A stretch of DNA of 51,481 nucleotides from Nodularia sp. LEGE 06071 (lineage in GTDB: Bacteria > Cyanobacteriota > Cyanobacteriia > Cyanobacteriales > Nostocaceae). The position numbers and the translations under genes are program-made. Below the pieces are notes generated by a model, which was not told the DNA's origin, did no database searches, and was given only the letters and a program-made list of their open reading frames with translations. The stretch covers positions 1 through 51,481 of the forward strand of contig NZ_JADEWH010000023.1 in the NCBI RefSeq assembly GCF_015207755.1. Direction: 5' to 3'. Positions 6,538-15,243 of this stretch are shown one piece after another; positions within the stretch are counted from its first letter, which is position 1; each line of letters starts with the position of its first letter.

Positions 6538-8283
6538 TCATGGTTTGATGAGACGTTCCTCAGACTTACGGTATTTAGCAATTAGCTTGCGGCGTTGGAG
6601 GGGTGGATAAAGCAGCATAGTTGCTAAAGGTAATCCGGTTCCTGATAGTGCTAATAAAATGTAGGGATTTAGCAGTCCGATTATACAACCAATTCCAAAA
6701 CTAATTCCTAATCCTGCTGTGAGTAGCAGCAACCGTCGAACAATTGACTTATGCTCAAAAGTGTAAATCATATTTTTAGCCACTATAACAGCCCCACCCA
6801 TAGCCACCATAGCAGCCCCACTCATAGCCACACCCCCAGCACCAACCCCAGCCCCAACCATAGCCACTATAACAGCCCCACCCCCACCCACAGCTATAGC
6901 CCCCATAACAGCACCACTCACAGCCCCACCCCCACTCACAACCCCACTCACAACCCCACCCGCAGCACCACCCGCAGCACCACCCAAAGCCCCCAGAAAA
7001 GCCCCCAGAAAAGCTACCATCAAAGCCCCATCCCCACCCACAGCTATAGCCCAAGATATAGCGATAGATACAACCGCAAAAACTAAGAATATGACAGCAA
7101 ATTGAGTATAAGGGACTTTTCGCTTTTCAATTGGCAGAGGCGCTGTCTGGACTTGCACAGTTAAAGGGTAAACTGCTGGATCAGCATTACTACGCAATAG
7201 CAACTGACGTTTATACAGCTTGTCAGCCATCAACTTGCTAGTATCTACTTCCACACTACACTGAGTATGATTGCGGCTAAACTGAGCAGGTTCTACACAA
7301 ATCCAAGGGTGAGAGTCCGGGGTATGGGGTGGGTCTTGGGGATGAGGCGCGACTTCCCATTTACCTTCGAGCATCGTATCTGGTATCGGGTTCTCAACTG
7401 TAATAGTTTGCCTTAGCCTTTCACCTAACTGAGTTGCTGTGAACTCTAGCACCGATGTACTCAACTCAACTCTTGGTACACGCACCAAATTAAGCTGTTT
7501 CAACGCATCTAAAGCTGTTTGTGCATCAGCAAAACGTTCATTGAATCGAGGTTTCACCATCAACTCCAACCAGTTGAGAAAGCGCAGACTTAATTTAGGC
7601 AACAAATGACGAAAATTAATCACATAAGGGTCATAGTCATCTGTTAAGTCTTGCATCTGCGTCGATTTTGTCCCAGTCAGTAGACAAATCAGCGTAGCAC
7701 CCAAACCGTATAGGTCAGACCCTACCTTTGGCTTACGTATTTGCTCTGGGGGCATAAAACCAGGCGTACCATTAAATACACTACTAGCAGCTAGTTCCTG
7801 GCTCCCAATGCGACTCATCCCAAAGTCAATCAGATAAACATTAATTTGCTCATCCACTAAGATATTTTCTGGTTTAATATCTCGATGAATAACCGGAGGA
7901 ATCCGATTTTGTAAATATACTAATATTTCTAAAACTTTGACGGCTATTTGTTTAATTTCTTCCGAGTCAAAGCTGCGTTGAACTGCTAAAGTCCGGGCGT
8001 TTTTGTATTCTTGAATCAAACAAAAGCCATCCAGTGTTTCCAATGCACCCAAATATTTGGGAATACCTGGGTGATTGAGTCCTTGTAGGACTTGAATTTC
8101 TCGCTCATGTTCTTTATACGCTGACCAGTCAGAACCAACTTGAGCAAAACAGAACTGCTTGATTACCACCTGTTGACTTGTCTTCAGGTCTGTCGCTAAC
8201 CATGCAATTCTTCCCCCTTCCCGATTGCGTCCTAGTTCGCTGATGACTTGATAACCTTGTGGAGAAAAGTCTGGATAGCTCAT
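6538..8283 (-). CDS. Membrane Ser/Thr protein kinase, tandem copy 1
   Basis: This 581-residue Hanks-type kinase has a Gly-rich loop around ELGRNREGG (16-24), ATP-anchoring Lys42 in VVIKQF, HRDIKPEN (133-140), DFG (153-155) and TPGFMPPE (173-180) as the activation/APE segment. Residues about 265-385 form a beta-rich domain with HPWICVEP and LLLRSNAD that is shared with its neighbour. A membrane segment near 395-415 precedes about 90 residues almost entirely of Gly, Ala, Val and Met, then two hydrophobic helices and a basic tail (RRKLIAKYRKSEERLIKP). The kinase domain is probably cytoplasmic. It lies 90 bp downstream of a near-identical paralogue, a tandem duplication. The target is unknown. 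Confidence 0.9.
   Translation of the reverse strand: MSYPDFSPQGYQVISELGRNREGGRIAWLATDLKTSQQVVIKQFCFAQVGSDWSAYKEHEREIQVLQGLNHPGIPKYLGALETLDGFCLIQEYKNARTLAVQRSFDSEEIKQIAVKVLEILVYLQNRIPPVIHRDIKPENILVDEQINVYLIDFGMSRIGSQELAASSVFNGTPGFMPPEQIRKPKVGSDLYGLGATLICLLTGTKSTQMQDLTDDYDPYVINFRHLLPKLSLRFLNWLELMVKPRFNERFADAQTALDALKQLNLVRVPRVELSTSVLEFTATQLGERLRQTITVENPIPDTMLEGKWEVAPHPQDPPHTPDSHPWICVEPAQFSRNHTQCSVEVDTSKLMADKLYKRQLLLRSNADPAVYPLTVQVQTAPLPIEKRKVPYTQFAVIFLVFAVVSIAISWAIAVGGDGALMVAFLGAFLGALGGAAGGAAGGVVSGVVSGGGAVSGAVMGAIAVGGGGAVIVAMVGAGVGAGGVAMSGAAMVAMGGAVIVAKNMIYTFEHKSIVRRLLLLTAGLGISFGIGCIIGLLNPYILLALSGTGLPLATMLLYPPLQRRKLIAKYRKSEERLIKP
6776..7054. repeat. Low-complexity C-rich coding repeat inside kinase copy 1
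   Basis: The plus strand shows imperfect iterations of ACAGCCCCACCC, ATAGCCACCATAGC and CCCGCAGCACCA. On the coding (minus) strand these spell the Gly/Ala/Val-rich membrane stretch of the kinase. Its repeat nature makes slippage likely, and it is the part that differs most from kinase copy 2. Open frames on the other strands here are artefacts of the composition. Confidence 0.7.
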
Positions 8284-8373
8284 AGTCTGGTAGCAGCAAG
8301 TTAATGTGATTAATTTAGCACATTCAGCTTTTTAGAGGATTTCCGAAAAGTGCAAACATAGTTTAATATTCAT

Positions 8374-10101
8374 TCATGGTTTGATGAGACGTTCCTCAGA
8401 CTTACGGTATTGAGCAATTAACTTGCGGCGTTCAGAGCGTTGAGAAAGCAGCATAGTTGCTAAGGGTAATCCGGTTCCTGACAGTGCTAATAAAATGTAG
8501 GGATTAAACAGTCCGACTATCCAACCAATTCCAATAGTAATTCCTAATCCGGCTGTGAGTAGCAGCAACGGTATACTAATTGACTTATTCTTAACACTAG
8601 CAGCGACAGTCGCAGCACCCATCACAGACGCAAGCACAGCCCCAATTACAGATCCAAACACCTCCCCCCCATTGGCAGCGCTCCCAGCCCCTATCAAAGC
8701 CCCTATCACCGCCCCAAACACCCCCACACTCGCAGCCACACTCGCAGCCCTACTCGTAGCTCTACTCGCAGCGCTCCCAACCCCAACCAAAGCCCCAATT
8801 ACAGCCCCAATTACAGCCCCAACTACAGCCCTAACTACAGCCCTAATTACAGTCTCAGACCCACCAATAGTTATAGCCCAAGAGAATAATATAGAGACAA
8901 CAGCACAAGCTAAGAATATGTAAATAAGATAAGCTTTTCGGCTTTCAATCGGCAGAGGAGCCGTCTGTACTTGCACAGTTAAACAGTAAACTTCTGGATC
9001 AGCATTAGTACGTAATAGCAACTGACGTTGATACAACTTATCACTCATTAACTTGCTAGTATTTAACAAGACAGTACACACAGTATCATTGCGGCTAACC
9101 AGAGCGGGTTCTACAACAATCCAAGGGTGAGAATCTGGCGTATGAGGAGGGTCTTGGGGATGGGGCGCGACTTCCCATTTCCCTTCGAGCATCGTACCAG
9201 ACATGGTGTTGACAACCTGAATAGATTGTTTGAGCTTTTCACCTAACGTACTTGCGTGAAACACTAATATCGATTGACTCAATTTTACTTCTGGTACACG
9301 CACCACATCCAGAGGTTTTAACGCATCTAAAGCTGTTTGTGCATTAGCAAAACGTTCCTTGAGTCGAGGTTTGACCATCAACTCCAACCAGTTGAGAAAG
9401 CGCGGACTTAACTGAGGTAATAAATGACGGAAATTAATCACATAAGGGTCATCATCATCTGCTAAATCTGGCATCTGCATTGATTTTGTCCCAGTTAGCA
9501 GACAAATCAGCGTTGCACCCAAACCATACAGGTCAGAGCCTACTGTTGGCTTACGTATTTGTTCGGGGGGAATAAAACCAGGCGTACCATTAAATACACT
9601 GCTAGCAGCTAGTTCCTGGCTCCCAATGCGACTCATGCCAAAGTCAATCAGATAAACATTGATTTGCTCATCTACCAAGATATTTTCTGGTTTAATGTCT
9701 CGATGGATGACCGCAGGAATCCGATTTTGCAAATAAACTAAAATTTCTAGGGCTTTGACGGCTATTTGTTTAATTTCTTCTGGTTCAAAGCTGCGTTGAA
9801 TTGCTAAATTCGGGGCGTTTTTGTATTCTTGGATTAAACAAAAGCCATCCGGTGTTTCCAATGCACCCAAATATTTGGGAATACCTGGGTGATTGAGTCC
9901 TCGTAGGACTTGAATTTCTCGCTCATGTTCTTTGTAAGCTGACCAATTTGAAGCAACTTGAGCAAAACAGAACTGCTTGACTACCACCTGTTGACTTGTA
10001 TTTAAGTCTGTCGCTAACCATGCAATTCTTCCCCCTTCCCGATTCCGTCCCAGTTCGCTGATGACCTGATAGCCTTGTGGGGAAAAGTCTGGATAGCTCA
10101 T
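8374..10101 (-). CDS. Membrane Ser/Thr protein kinase, tandem copy 2
   Basis: This 575-residue paralogue of the next gene has an almost identical first 260 residues (Lys42 in VVVKQF, HRDIKPEN at 133-140, DFG at 153-155) and the same middle beta domain. The membrane part (about 393-515) is again Gly/Ala/Val-rich but contains Ser/Arg-bearing units (GSAASRATSRAASVAAS) and IGA repeats not seen in copy 1. The shared end reads LLLLTAGLGI to EERLIKP. Copy 2 is the first gene of the pair on the minus strand, with a TA-repeat tract (10122-10133) upstream. The conserved tail after a variable middle suggests selection on both ends or gene conversion. The signal sensed is unknown. Confidence 0.9.
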   Translation of the reverse strand: MSYPDFSPQGYQVISELGRNREGGRIAWLATDLNTSQQVVVKQFCFAQVASNWSAYKEHEREIQVLRGLNHPGIPKYLGALETPDGFCLIQEYKNAPNLAIQRSFEPEEIKQIAVKALEILVYLQNRIPAVIHRDIKPENILVDEQINVYLIDFGMSRIGSQELAASSVFNGTPGFIPPEQIRKPTVGSDLYGLGATLICLLTGTKSMQMPDLADDDDPYVINFRHLLPQLSPRFLNWLELMVKPRLKERFANAQTALDALKPLDVVRVPEVKLSQSILVFHASTLGEKLKQSIQVVNTMSGTMLEGKWEVAPHPQDPPHTPDSHPWIVVEPALVSRNDTVCTVLLNTSKLMSDKLYQRQLLLRTNADPEVYCLTVQVQTAPLPIESRKAYLIYIFLACAVVSILFSWAITIGGSETVIRAVVRAVVGAVIGAVIGALVGVGSAASRATSRAASVAASVGVFGAVIGALIGAGSAANGGEVFGSVIGAVLASVMGAATVAASVKNKSISIPLLLLTAGLGITIGIGWIVGLFNPYILLALSGTGLPLATMLLSQRSERRKLIAQYRKSEERLIKP

Positions 10102-10315
10102 AGCTTAATTGCACAAAGAATATATATATATATCCCACATTCCGCACCTTCAACTGTCACAAGCTGTAATTACTGAAAGAAAAATGTAAACAAAGAATAA
10201 AATTAGACATTTGTAGGGAGAAAAGATTTTGAGCAGTCATTAATCTGACAAAATGGCATCAGAATGTATTGTCTTTCTCAAAAATCTATTGCAACATTTT
10301 AGCCTTGCCACGCCA

Positions 10316-10577
10316 GTAGGGTGTGTTAGCGGTAGCGTAACGCACCAAAGCCTTAATAATGGTGCGTTACGGACTTCATCCTAACGCACCCTACAATACT
10401 TAATTTTTTGGCGTTGCTGATTTCAAATATGAATTAGTCTCACGCAAAGGCGCATTCGGCGAAGCCGTTCCCGAAGGGTAGGCGCAAAGGTAGGAAGAAA
10501 AATTAAGGTGATTTTGGCATTTCAGACTTTAGTTCAGCAACGCCAATTTTTTCGTCAATCAAACCGGATTCCTATAT
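10316..10577. repeat. Dispersed palindromic repeat, interrupted copy
   Basis: GTAGGGTGTGTTAGCGG followed by AATGGTGCGTTACGGACTTC and CTAACGCACCCTAC matches 23052-23146 nearly base for base. After AATTTTTT this copy is interrupted by a 135-bp element, then resumes with AATCAAACCGGATTCCTATAT exactly as at 23171. Internal complementarity (GTAGGGTGTGTTAG against CTAACGCACCCTAC) gives a hairpin. Confidence 0.75.
10410..10544. mobile_element. MITE-like 135-bp element with 8-bp target duplication
   Basis: Terminal inverted repeats are GGCGTTGCTGA and TCAGCAACGCC. It is flanked on both sides by AATTTTTT (10402-10409 and 10545-10552). The uninterrupted homologous repeat at 23139-23146 has a single AATTTTTT, so it represents the empty site. 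The interior includes CACGCAAAGGCGC and GGCGCAAAGG heptad-type repeats around a small palindrome, and no ORF. A transposase with these ends would act in trans and is not in the window. Confidence 0.8.
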
Positions 10578-10826
10578 TTGCCAAAGTGGGATGATCGCTG
10601 TTAGTTAAAAGTAGTATTAAATACATTTAATATTTAAAATACATATACAATCAAAAAACATCTATCTCAAGACATAAATATTGCTATGTGATGAATTTTA
10701 TCTGAATCAATGAAAAATTACCCTGAAGCTGTAAATTGAGCAAGTTGTAGGCACACAGTAATATTCCCGAAGACAGATACAGAGATGGTTCTCGATATCA
10801 GCACTGCTGGAGAGAAAAACTAAAGG

Positions 10827-13493
10827 ATGAAAAACTGGATCACGAAATTAGTAATCTGCATAATCTTAGTGTACAATTTGCTACACAATTTTAATTACGC
10901 AGCAGCTAGCCAACTTGACTCTCCTGATATGCAGCAATTAACTTTACTCCCAGAAGTTGAGAACTTTGGGAACAATAGAAAGGAAGATTGGCCCCGATTT
11001 CGTGAAGTAATTAAAGCCACTGATAAATTAGCAGGACTGTTTACACTATATTCCAGTCAGGAATCAGGACAAATTTACTGGGAAATTACACCAGAGCAAC
11101 TGAATAAAAATTACCTGGCGACAGTGACATTAGAATCGGGTATTGGGGAAAGTGGGCTTTATAGTGGCTTACCACTTTCTGACTTCCTCTTCTACTTGCG
11201 GCGAGTTAATAATAATTTACACTTTGTGGTGCGGAATGTGAAATTTCGTGCAGAACCAAATGAACCAGAAAAGCGATCGCTAACTCGTTCATTTAGCGAC
11301 TCGGTTCTGTATGCACTGCCAATAGAAAGTATTGATTCATACAGTAAAAATATTTTAATTAATCTAGATCATCTGTTAATGCAGGATTTTCCCGGATTAA
11401 CCCCCTTATTAAAATACTCCTTACAGGCTGATTATCGCCTAGAACAAAGCAAGTCATATTTTGGTGCTATCAATAGTTTTCCAGAGAATCTAGAAATTGA
11501 TGCATTTTACGGGTTTTCCTCACCAGATGGAGCCAATTTAATTACCTTACCTGATAGCAGAGGGTTGACTCTGCAAGTACACTACAGCTTTTCCCAACTC
11601 AGCGAAAATAACGGTTATATTCCTAGACTTGCCGACGACAGAGTAGGATATTTTATTACGGCTTTCCAAAATTTTGCTGATCATCACGACTACAAACCAT
11701 TTGTACGTTACATCAATCGTTGGCATCTAGAACCATCCGCTCCTGATGCACCCATATCTCCACCGAAAAAGCCGATTGTGTTTTGGATTGAAAATGCTGT
11801 CCCTGTATCATACCGTGAGGCAATTCGTGAAGGCATTTTAATGTGGAACAAAGCATTTGCTAAAGCTGGATTCCAAAATGCCATTGAAGTCCGGCAAATG
11901 CCAGATGATGCTGATTGGCAACCCGCAGATATCCGTTACAATACTATTCGCTGGTTCAATTCTCTGGATGCAGGTTTTGCTAGAGGGCCTGTGCGCGTCA
12001 ACCCATTTACTGGGGAAATATTGGACGCAGATATTATCGTAGATGCCAATATGGTGCGCTCAATTCAGCACGAATATCGCGCATTGATGGCAGCAAATAC
12101 ATCCCTGGGTAAAAACCAATGTTCAGGTAATATACCTGCAATGGGGTTAGACAGAACAGGATTATCGGATGATGTCTGCTATGGGATGGAGTCTTCAGAG
12201 CAAGCAGCGATGGGGGCGCTAGTGTTATCAATTTTGCAAAAAACTACACCGAGTAGTGAAGCCATGCAGGATTATGTGCATCAATATTTACGTTCTTTAA
12301 TCGCTCACGAAGTCGGGCATACTCTCGGTTTACGCCATAACTTTCAGGGTAGCACCATGTTAGCTCCTGAAGATTTAAATAATCCCGAAATCACTCATAG
12401 CAAAGGTTTAGTCGGTTCGGTGATGGATTATCTCCCTGTGAATATAGCGCCACCAGGAATTGTGCAAGGTGACTATTTTCCAGGGATTGTTGGCCCTTAC
12501 GATGAATGGGCGATTGTTTATGGTTATAAAACTAATGTTCACCCAGAAGCCGAAACAAGTTTTTTAGAAGAGATTGCTTTAGCATCGCCTCAAGCTGAAT
12601 TATCTTACGCCACTGATGAAGATATTTGGGATATTAATCCTTTGGCAAATCTGTGGGATATGAGTAGCGATGTCCTATTGTATTCTCAGGGGCAAATGGA
12701 TAATGCTCGTGTAATGTGGCAGCGTCTTGATAAGGGTTATTTATCTCTAGGAGAAAGCTATAGTAACCTACGGTTTTTATTTAACCAAATCCTGAAATAT
12801 TATTTTCGGAACGCGACCTTATTGCCTCGATATATTGGTGGACAATCATTTCAGCGTCTCCATGTGAGTGATGATCCTGACTGGGCATTTGTACCAGTTT
12901 CGCTGCTCAAACAACGTCAAGTATTGGCAAAATTACAAGAGTATGTTTTTGCTGAGGATGTTTTCAATTTTTCACCACCATTACTGAATCAGTTAGCACC
13001 GTCGCGTTGGCAACACTGGGGTAATTCTGTACCCTATAACCGCCTTGATTATCCGATTCACGAAACAATTCTCAGGTTCCAAAGTGAAATATTGCGATCG
13101 CTGTTGGATGGCGATCGCTTAAATCGGTTACGAGATATAGAATTAAAATCTCCGCATGGAGAAGCGCTTTCTATCCCCGAATTGTTTGACACTCTGCAAC
13201 AAGGTATCTGGACAGAAGTGTTAGCCCCAGAGGAACCACAGACAATTTCCAGTATCCGCCGTTCTTTGCAACAAGAACACTTAAATATTTTGCTAGAAAT
13301 CATATTGCATCCTACAGACACACCCGAAGATGGTCGGACAATAGCTTGGTATAAATTGTGCGAACTGCAAAAAGCTATTGATATCAGCCTGAAAGAATTT
13401 GGTGAAAAACTGGATATCTATACCATAGCTCACTTGCAATTTGCGAGCGATCGCGTCAGCGCTGCTGCAAAGCAGATCGCACTGAGAAAATAG
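10827..13493 (+). CDS. Exported zinc-dependent metalloprotease (DUF5117/DUF4953-type)
   Basis: This large 888-residue protein has an N-terminal signal peptide (MKNWITKLVICIILVYNLL, cleavage near YAAAS). The catalytic zinc motif HEVGHTLGLRH spans residues 494-504: the metzincin-type HExxHxxGxxH with Glu495 as general base. A Met-turn-like SVMDYLPVN follows about 40 residues later. The N-terminal half (about 30-290) has the WEITPEQLNKNYL and VHYSFSQL phrases of the associated DUF5117-type domain. The C-terminal 300 residues are helical, as in DUF4953. It probably degrades or processes proteins in the periplasm or outside. It is monocistronic, with AT-rich sequence upstream; the nearest ribosome site is AAAGGATG-like. 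Confidence 0.85.
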   Translation: MKNWITKLVICIILVYNLLHNFNYAAASQLDSPDMQQLTLLPEVENFGNNRKEDWPRFREVIKATDKLAGLFTLYSSQESGQIYWEITPEQLNKNYLATVTLESGIGESGLYSGLPLSDFLFYLRRVNNNLHFVVRNVKFRAEPNEPEKRSLTRSFSDSVLYALPIESIDSYSKNILINLDHLLMQDFPGLTPLLKYSLQADYRLEQSKSYFGAINSFPENLEIDAFYGFSSPDGANLITLPDSRGLTLQVHYSFSQLSENNGYIPRLADDRVGYFITAFQNFADHHDYKPFVRYINRWHLEPSAPDAPISPPKKPIVFWIENAVPVSYREAIREGILMWNKAFAKAGFQNAIEVRQMPDDADWQPADIRYNTIRWFNSLDAGFARGPVRVNPFTGEILDADIIVDANMVRSIQHEYRALMAANTSLGKNQCSGNIPAMGLDRTGLSDDVCYGMESSEQAAMGALVLSILQKTTPSSEAMQDYVHQYLRSLIAHEVGHTLGLRHNFQGSTMLAPEDLNNPEITHSKGLVGSVMDYLPVNIAPPGIVQGDYFPGIVGPYDEWAIVYGYKTNVHPEAETSFLEEIALASPQAELSYATDEDIWDINPLANLWDMSSDVLLYSQGQMDNARVMWQRLDKGYLSLGESYSNLRFLFNQILKYYFRNATLLPRYIGGQSFQRLHVSDDPDWAFVPVSLLKQRQVLAKLQEYVFAEDVFNFSPPLLNQLAPSRWQHWGNSVPYNRLDYPIHETILRFQSEILRSLLDGDRLNRLRDIELKSPHGEALSIPELFDTLQQGIWTEVLAPEEPQTISSIRRSLQQEHLNILLEIILHPTDTPEDGRTIAWYKLCELQKAIDISLKEFGEKLDIYTIAHLQFASDRVSAAAKQIALRK

Positions 13494-13639
13494 CGGCAAC
13501 TTGGGCTACAATTTTAGGACGGCGGGAAATGGGAGAATCTCTCAAGGCGATCGCCAATGATTTAGAAATGCCTGTTGCTACAGTTAGAATTTACACAAAA
13601 TTGGCTAGGCGATCGCTAAACCATTCAAATGCAAAGTAA
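13490..13639 (+). pseudogene. Helix-turn-helix-like fragment
   Basis: Overlapping the protease stop in another frame, 49 codons read IAATWATILGRREM, then GESLKAIANDLEMPVATVRI, then a basic tail ending LNHSNAK. ESLKAIANDLEMPVATVRIY has the pattern of an HTH that steps through IA..L.....TVR, as in small resolvase/sigma-like DNA-binding modules. No start codon lies in frame within at least 20 codons upstream, so it is more likely a relic or a frameshifted tail than a working gene. Confidence 0.3.
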
Positions 13640-13883
13640 TATATCTCGACAAGAGCAAACAATCATCTTATGATGATGTCATCAGCTTAAATTTTGGCAG
13701 ACCTATAGTGAGGTCAAAAACCCTGGGGGGTTTGCCAAATCGCCAGAACCTTGAAAAATCAATAGTTACAGAGTTTCATAAGTTTCAGTTGCGAATTTCG
13801 CGAAGCCTGAAATAGGGTTTCTAGATCAGCTTTGCCAAAATCGCCTCCAGAATCCACTGGTAGACTATGTTTCAGATGGCGGA
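13640..13883 (+). promoter_or_regulatory. Probable CRISPR leader
   Basis: This AT-rich, non-coding stretch lies immediately 5' of the first repeat, on the side opposite the degenerate last repeat. It contains CCTATAGTGAGGTCAAAAAC and TGGGGGGTTTGCCAAATCGC. The array reads outward from here. The leader call rests on position and repeat polarity, not on a matched leader sequence. Confidence 0.5.
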
Positions 13884-14512
13884 CTTTCCGCTAAACTAAT
13901 CCCCGCAAGGGGACTGAAACCTTGGTCGCGTGTCGCTTTGTTTCAGGCAATGGAAACTTTCCGCTAAACTAATCCCCGCAAGGGGACTGAAACTGTAGAA
14001 AAATATGGGCGAGAAGCCAAAATACTCAGAACTTTCCGCTAAACTAATCCCCGCAAGGGGACTGAAACATCAAGGCAACCGGACCAGTGTGGCGATCGCT
14101 CACCACTTTCCGCTAAACTAATCCCCGCAAGGGGACTGAAACGTTCTAGTACAAATTTATCGGTGAAAATCCATTCTAGACTTTCCGCTAAACTAATCCC
14201 CGCAAGGGGACTGAAACATCTGTAAGCATTAAGTGAATAAATGAAATTTCTGCCTTTCCGCTAAACTAATCCCCGCAAGGGGACTGAAACACTTTAAGCT
14301 GACCGTTCCATAAGACGTGTTCAGCTTTCCGCTAAACTAATCCCCGCAAGGGGACTGAAACATAAACTTCTTCAAATCTTTGCTACAAAATCCATAAGTC
14401 TTTCCGCTAAACTAATCCCCGCAAGGGGACTGAAACAAATCAGGTAAGGTCACTTTTAGAGAAGATTTTTTAAACCTTTCCGCTAAACTAATCCCCGCAA
14501 GGGGACTAAAAC
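13884..14512 (+). CRISPR. CRISPR array, 9 repeats of 37 bp and 8 spacers, subtype I-D-like, no cas genes nearby
   Basis: The repeats begin CTTTCCGCTAAACTAAT and end CAAGGGGACTGAAAC, with CCCC-GCAA-GGGG forming a stem-loop. They start at 13884, 13957, 14032, 14106, 14181, 14254, 14325, 14400 and 14476. Spacers are 34-39 bases and all differ. The ninth repeat has ACTAAAAC instead of ACTGAAAC, as expected of the leader-distal end, so the array is read on the plus strand. The 37-bp length, the CTTTCC start and GGGACTGAAAC end resemble the subtype I-D repeat of Synechocystis 6803 CRISPR1; processing would leave an ACTGAAAC 5' handle. No cas gene is in the window, so crRNA processing would need Cas6 encoded elsewhere. 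Confidence 0.97.
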
Positions 14513-14630
14513 ATTTCTGGCAGGTAGTAGAAAATCAATCAAGCCGAATTATAAAGTTTTTAGGAATAGTTTGCAATAAGCAAGAATATAAACAAAGCGA
14601 CGGGTTAAAAACCATATCGCCTTGCTCTCA

Positions 14631-14745
14631 TCACTCCAAAATCCCAATCACCGCAGCCAGAACAGCCGCAGCGTGATTACCTGTTGGGAAGAATATCCGC
14701 TTGCGCCACTGGATGATCTCAGTGAAACTTTTAAGCACTTTACCA
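14631..14745 (-). pseudogene. Possible C-terminal gene remnant beside the DUF427 gene
   Basis: On the minus strand, just past the DUF427 stop, a frame reads GDGKVLKSFTEIIQWRKRI, then FFPTGNHAAAVLAAVIGILE and a stop. The amphipathic composition (TEIIQWRKRIFFPTGNH and an Ala-rich helix) looks like the end of a real protein. No start or upstream part is visible except in the shadow of the DUF427 gene. I do not recognise it. It could be a relic cut off by rearrangement near the CRISPR array. Confidence 0.25.
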
Positions 14746-15243
14746 TCCCCAAGTGCCAGGACTACCCTTAAACGGCCCAACAATATCATTGGTAACCCAA
14801 CCACCGTAAAAGTTACCTGGTTGCGGTTGTACTTTTTCGCCATCGACGTAGCAACCATCCATAAGATGGGCATAAAATGCTACATAATCTTTAATAGTTG
14901 CAAAAGCTGGTGTAGGGTCGGGATAGAACCAAGCCGCATTCTGTGCTTCTTTATCACCAACGCGGATGGTGTAGTAACCAGCAGAGCCTTTCCATTCACA
15001 AAAGCTGGATTTTGGCATCCGTACTAGGTGTTCCATTTTGATGTCAGCAGGGGGAATGTAGTAACCCGGTGGATGGCTGGTTTCTAAAACCCGTTTGGCG
15101 TTGTGAGTGTCTGCAATTGTTACTCCATTAAAGAGGATTTGAATATGTTTGCTTGTGTCTTCTAGGCGAGGGGGACGAGGGTAATCCCAAACTGATTCTT
15201 GTCCGGGAGCAGGGTTAATGGGTTGGGGAGACACCATGATCAA
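14740..15243 (-). CDS. DUF427 domain protein
   Basis: This 167-residue protein carries the DUF427 fold signature: ILFNGVTIADTHNAKRVLETSHPPGYYIPPADI (residues 35-67), SFCEWKGSAGYYTIRVGD, NAAWFYPDPTPAFATIKDYVAFY and the C-terminal GGWVTNDIVGPFKG. The family forms small beta-barrel proteins with no established activity and is common in bacteria and fungi. ATGs at residues 1 and 3 are both usable; the second (MVSPQP) has the more typical N-terminus. It is monocistronic, divergent from a repeat-filled spacer and convergent with the CRISPR array. Confidence 0.85.
   Translation of the reverse strand: MIMVSPQPINPAPGQESVWDYPRPPRLEDTSKHIQILFNGVTIADTHNAKRVLETSHPPGYYIPPADIKMEHLVRMPKSSFCEWKGSAGYYTIRVGDKEAQNAAWFYPDPTPAFATIKDYVAFYAHLMDGCYVDGEKVQPQPGNFYGGWVTNDIVGPFKGSPGTWGW

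Larger units (their letters stand above)
10102..10826. other. Repeat-rich spacer between kinase pair and protease
   Basis: This 725-base spacer holds a (TA)n tract at about 10120-10133, the interrupted palindrome copy (10316-10577) with its inserted 135-bp element (10410-10544), and AT-rich sequence from 10600 to 10826 that must contain the protease promoter. No coding frame was recognised. Confidence 0.6.

Noticed and set aside
6751-7086. Ser/His/Pro/Thr-rich 111-codon frame on the plus strand
   Set aside because: Its composition (SHHSSPTHSH-like) comes from reading the kinase's Gly/Ala-rich repeat on the wrong strand; no start signal or family.
8555-8923. Ala/Pro/Thr-rich 122-codon frame on the plus strand
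   Set aside because: Antisense of the kinase copy 2 membrane repeat; same low-complexity artefact as in copy 1.
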